Of a stretch of 7,444 nt of DNA, positions 5,911 to 7,444 are shown one piece after another (within the stretch, counting starts at the first letter, position 1; each line of letters opens with the position of its first letter). The notes beneath the pieces are model-generated. The model saw only the letters and a list, made by a program, of their open reading frames with translations, searched no databases and had not been told where the DNA came from. Source of the DNA: Vulcanimicrobiota bacterium (lineage in GTDB: Bacteria; Vulcanimicrobiota; Vulcanimicrobiia; Vulcanimicrobiales; Vulcanimicrobiaceae); contig PMUE01000317.1 of the NCBI GenBank assembly GCA_003167055.1, positions 1-7,444 of the forward strand, given 5' to 3'. Made by a program: the position numbers and the translations under genes.

Positions 5911-5964
5911 CTTCATATTTGGCCGGATAGGCAAAAAGGAGAGCATGGCCAGGGATGCCCTCAT
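5899..5964 (-). other. Possible 21-codon small ORF filling the trpG-fliK gap
   Basis: An ATG directly follows the trpG stop (TAA ATG, 5967-5962) and opens a 21-codon frame that ends at TGA 5901-5899. The peptide starts MRASLAMLSFLPIRP and ends MKKRR. Its last two sense codons (AGG AGG) are the core of the fliK Shine-Dalgarno, and its TGA abuts the ATG of the two-codon minigene. It resembles a short hydrophobic-basic leader peptide. An ORF this short occurs easily by chance, and it has no ribosome-binding site of its own apart from coupling to trpG. It also spans the terminator-like hairpin at 5933-5962. Confidence 0.25.
5933..5962 (-). terminator. Weak intrinsic terminator-like hairpin after trpG
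   Basis: On the minus strand GAGGGCAT (5962-5955) pairs with ATGCTCTC (5946-5939) through 8 pairs, one of them G-U, around an 8-nt loop CCCTGGCC. Two C residues (5939, pairing, and 5938) then lead into TTTTT (5937-5933). The position 3 nt after the trpG stop and the short T-run fit a rho-independent terminator or attenuator separating trpEG from fliK. The stem is only moderately stable, so read-through into the flagellar genes is likely. Confidence 0.4.
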
Positions 5965-6561
5965 TTAGGTATTCGGCCCCAACCCCGCCATCTTTAGGAC
6001 GCTTCCGAGCATGGCGGCGCCGTGCTCGCTGAGGACCGATTCGGGGTGAAATTGCACCGCCGCAACCGGGAGGGTCCGGTGGGCAATGCCCTGGACGACG
6101 CCGTCGGCGCTCCGAGCACTGACCGCGAGGGCGTCGGGCAGGCTGGCGGGGTCGAGGCACAGCGAGTGGTAGCGGGTCGCGGTCAGGGGTGTCGGGAGCC
6201 CGACGAAGACCCCAGTACCGTCGTGTTCGATCCGGCTGGTCTTGCCGTGCATGAGCGACGGTGCATGGGTCACGGTCGCCCCGAGGGCTTCGCCGATCGC
6301 CTGCAGCCCCAGGCAGACCCCGAAGACCGGCATGCCGCGCTCGATCGCACTGCGCACGACCTTCATCATGCGCGGCTGCTCCGATGGATTGCCCGGTCCC
6401 GGACCGATGACCAACAAGCGGTAGTTGTCGAGCAGGCCCGGCACGAGGCGCTCGTCATCGTTGAGGATGACGTCGGGCGGCGCCCCGACAGACGCCAGCA
6501 AGTGGACCACGTTGTACGTGAAGCTGTCGTAGTTATCGACAAAGAGGACGTCGGCGCTCAT
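5965..6561 (-). CDS. trpG: Anthranilate synthase glutamine amidotransferase component
   Basis: TrpG hydrolyses glutamine and passes ammonia to TrpE, which converts chorismate to anthranilate in the first step of tryptophan synthesis. The 198-residue class I amidotransferase has all its landmarks: DNYDSFTYNVVHLL (residues 9-22), the oxyanion-loop motif GPGPGNPSE (53-61), the nucleophile elbow GVCLGLQAIGE with Cys83, MHGKTSRIEHDGTGVF (104-119), TRYHSL (129-134) and VQFHPES with His172 and Glu174. The length is normal for a stand-alone subunit. The ATG start overlaps the trpE stop by 4 nt (ATGA), and GGGAG lies about 8-10 nt upstream. The same subunit serves aminodeoxychorismate synthase (PabA) in some bacteria, and the sequence alone cannot exclude this shared role. 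The next gene is flagellar (fliK), not trpD. Confidence 0.95.
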   Translation of the reverse strand: MSADVLFVDNYDSFTYNVVHLLASVGAPPDVILNDDERLVPGLLDNYRLLVIGPGPGNPSEQPRMMKVVRSAIERGMPVFGVCLGLQAIGEALGATVTHAPSLMHGKTSRIEHDGTGVFVGLPTPLTATRYHSLCLDPASLPDALAVSARSADGVVQGIAHRTLPVAAVQFHPESVLSEHGAAMLGSVLKMAGLGPNT

Positions 6562-7444
6562 TCCCTTACTCCCAGCATCTCGCGGGCGATGCGGGTCTTG
6601 TGCAAGACCTCATCATACTCGAATTCCGGATCGCTATCGGCCACGATCCCGGCCGAGGCTTGCCAGTAAACCTTGTCGTTTTGCACGTGCAGGCTGCGCA
6701 ACGTGATGCAGGAGTCGAAATCGCCGCCGTACGACCAGCGTCCGACGCTACCGGCATAGAAGCCGCGTGTCACCGGCTCGAGCTCGTCGATCAATTGCAT
6801 CGCCCGCACTTTTGGCGTGCCGGTCACCGTGCCGGCCGGGAACCCGGCGCGGAAGAGATCGAGCCCGTCGCATTCCGATCGGAGCGTGCCGACGAGATCC
6901 GAGACGATGTGCATCACATGACTGTAGCGCTCGATTTGCAGCAGCTCGTCGACGGCTACGGAACCGTAGTCGCAGACCATCCCGAGATCGTTGCGTCCGA
7001 GATCGACCAGCATCACGTGTTCGGCGCGTTCCTTTTCATTCTCGAGCAGCTCGCGGGCGATCCGCGCATCTTCTTCATCGCTGGTGCCGCGCGAACGCGT
7101 GCCGGCGAGCGGCCGAATACGCGCGCGGTCGCCTTCGAGGCGTACGAGAAACTCCGGGCTCGCACCGAGAATCGTTCCGAACGGGCCATCGACATAGAAC
7201 ATATACGGCGACGGATTGCGGCGCCGCAGCGCTCGATACAGATCGAACGGTTGGCCCTCGAGTGCCGCGCTAAACCGGATGCCCAGCTGCAATTGGTACA
7301 CGTCGCCGTCGTAGATGTGGCGCTTTACCCGTTCGGCGAGCTGCAGATAGGTCGCGCGGTCCATCGACGCGGTCACCGCACCGGTCGCACGCACCGGGGC
7401 CGCCAGTTGCGGCGCTTGCGAAAGCAGACGCGCGATATATCCGT
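6558..7444 (-). CDS. trpE: Anthranilate synthase component I, C-terminal part (runs off the window)
   Basis: TrpE binds chorismate and, with ammonia from TrpG, makes anthranilate. The frame is open to the window edge (first whole codon at 7442), so the N-terminal part with the tryptophan feedback site is not visible. The visible catalytic part has GDVYQLQLGIRF, NPSPYMFYVDGPFG, LGASPEFLVRLEG, RPLAGTRSRGTSDEEDAR, KERAEHVMLVDLGRNDLG, YSHVMHIVSDLVG, PAGTVTGTPKVRAMQLIDEL and DPEFEYDEVLHKT. The AEH in the KERAEH motif (PabB usually has AEN) and the PAGT start of the TGTPK loop favour TrpE over PabB. YQLQL is less typical and keeps PabB as a minor alternative. The acidic residues of the final motif correspond to the Mg-binding glutamate region. 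An internal GTG at 7394 is possible by frame but is not the true start, because homology-like sequence continues upstream. It overlaps trpG by 4 nt. Confidence 0.92.
   Translation of the reverse strand, partial: GYIARLLSQAPQLAAPVRATGAVTASMDRATYLQLAERVKRHIYDGDVYQLQLGIRFSAALEGQPFDLYRALRRRNPSPYMFYVDGPFGTILGASPEFLVRLEGDRARIRPLAGTRSRGTSDEEDARIARELLENEKERAEHVMLVDLGRNDLGMVCDYGSVAVDELLQIERYSHVMHIVSDLVGTLRSECDGLDLFRAGFPAGTVTGTPKVRAMQLIDELEPVTRGFYAGSVGRWSYGGDFDSCITLRSLHVQNDKVYWQASAGIVADSDPEFEYDEVLHKTRIAREMLGVRE

Noticed and set aside
5903..6160. Upstream extension of fliK to a start at 6160
   Set aside because: The extra 86 residues are Arg/Pro-rich, overlap the coding sequence of trpG in another frame and lie upstream of the clear Shine-Dalgarno at 5902-5910.
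6022..6669. 215-residue plus-strand open frame opposite trpG
   Set aside because: Arg/Asp/Val-rich composition typical of an antisense shadow in GC-rich DNA; trpG on the other strand has a complete catalytic triad.

Overview
The window is a compact, single-strand stretch of bacterial chromosome. All eight confident genes read on the minus strand, so gene order runs from high to low coordinates. In transcription order they are: trpE (3' part) - trpG - fliK - flgD - a conserved small flagellar-operon protein - flgE - flbD - motA - motB (first 41 codons only). Base composition is GC-rich by eye. I found no RNA genes, CRISPR arrays, insertion sequences or phage genes, and no sign of recent transfer.

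Region 1 (about 7444-5965) holds the two subunits of anthranilate synthase. The genes overlap by 4 nt (ATGA). TrpE has the chorismate-binding catalytic half, and TrpG has an intact Cys-His-Glu amidotransferase triad. No trpD, trpC, trpB or trpA follows. Instead trpG is followed by a short weak terminator-like hairpin and then by the flagellar genes.

Region 2 (about 5902-1) is a hook-and-motor cluster. FliK (hook-length control), FlgD (hook cap) and FlgE (hook subunit) are the three hook-assembly proteins. MotA and MotB form the stator, and FlbD/SwrD is a small protein linked to motor power in Bacillus. This order (fliK-flgD-small protein-flgE-flbD-motA-motB) resembles the fla/che-type operon of Firmicutes and the fla operon of spirochaetes, not the dispersed arrangement of enteric bacteria. 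With the GC-rich composition, this suggests a non-proteobacterial lineage with a Firmicutes-like flagellar operon, possibly a candidate phylum such as Eremiobacterota. The taxonomic guess is weak.

The genes are known types, so I do not claim a new system. The most unusual non-coding signal is at the fliK start. There an ideal ribosome-binding site is followed by a two-codon ORF (ATG AGA TAA) out of frame with fliK, and the only in-frame conventional start (GTG) lies inside the ribosome-binding site itself. A second noteworthy feature is that all three longer intergenic gaps inside the flagellar cluster carry inverted repeats. The strongest is an 18-bp hairpin starting just after the flgE stop. 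FlgE is also large for a hook protein, with an extra Thr/Ala/Val-rich segment in its middle.
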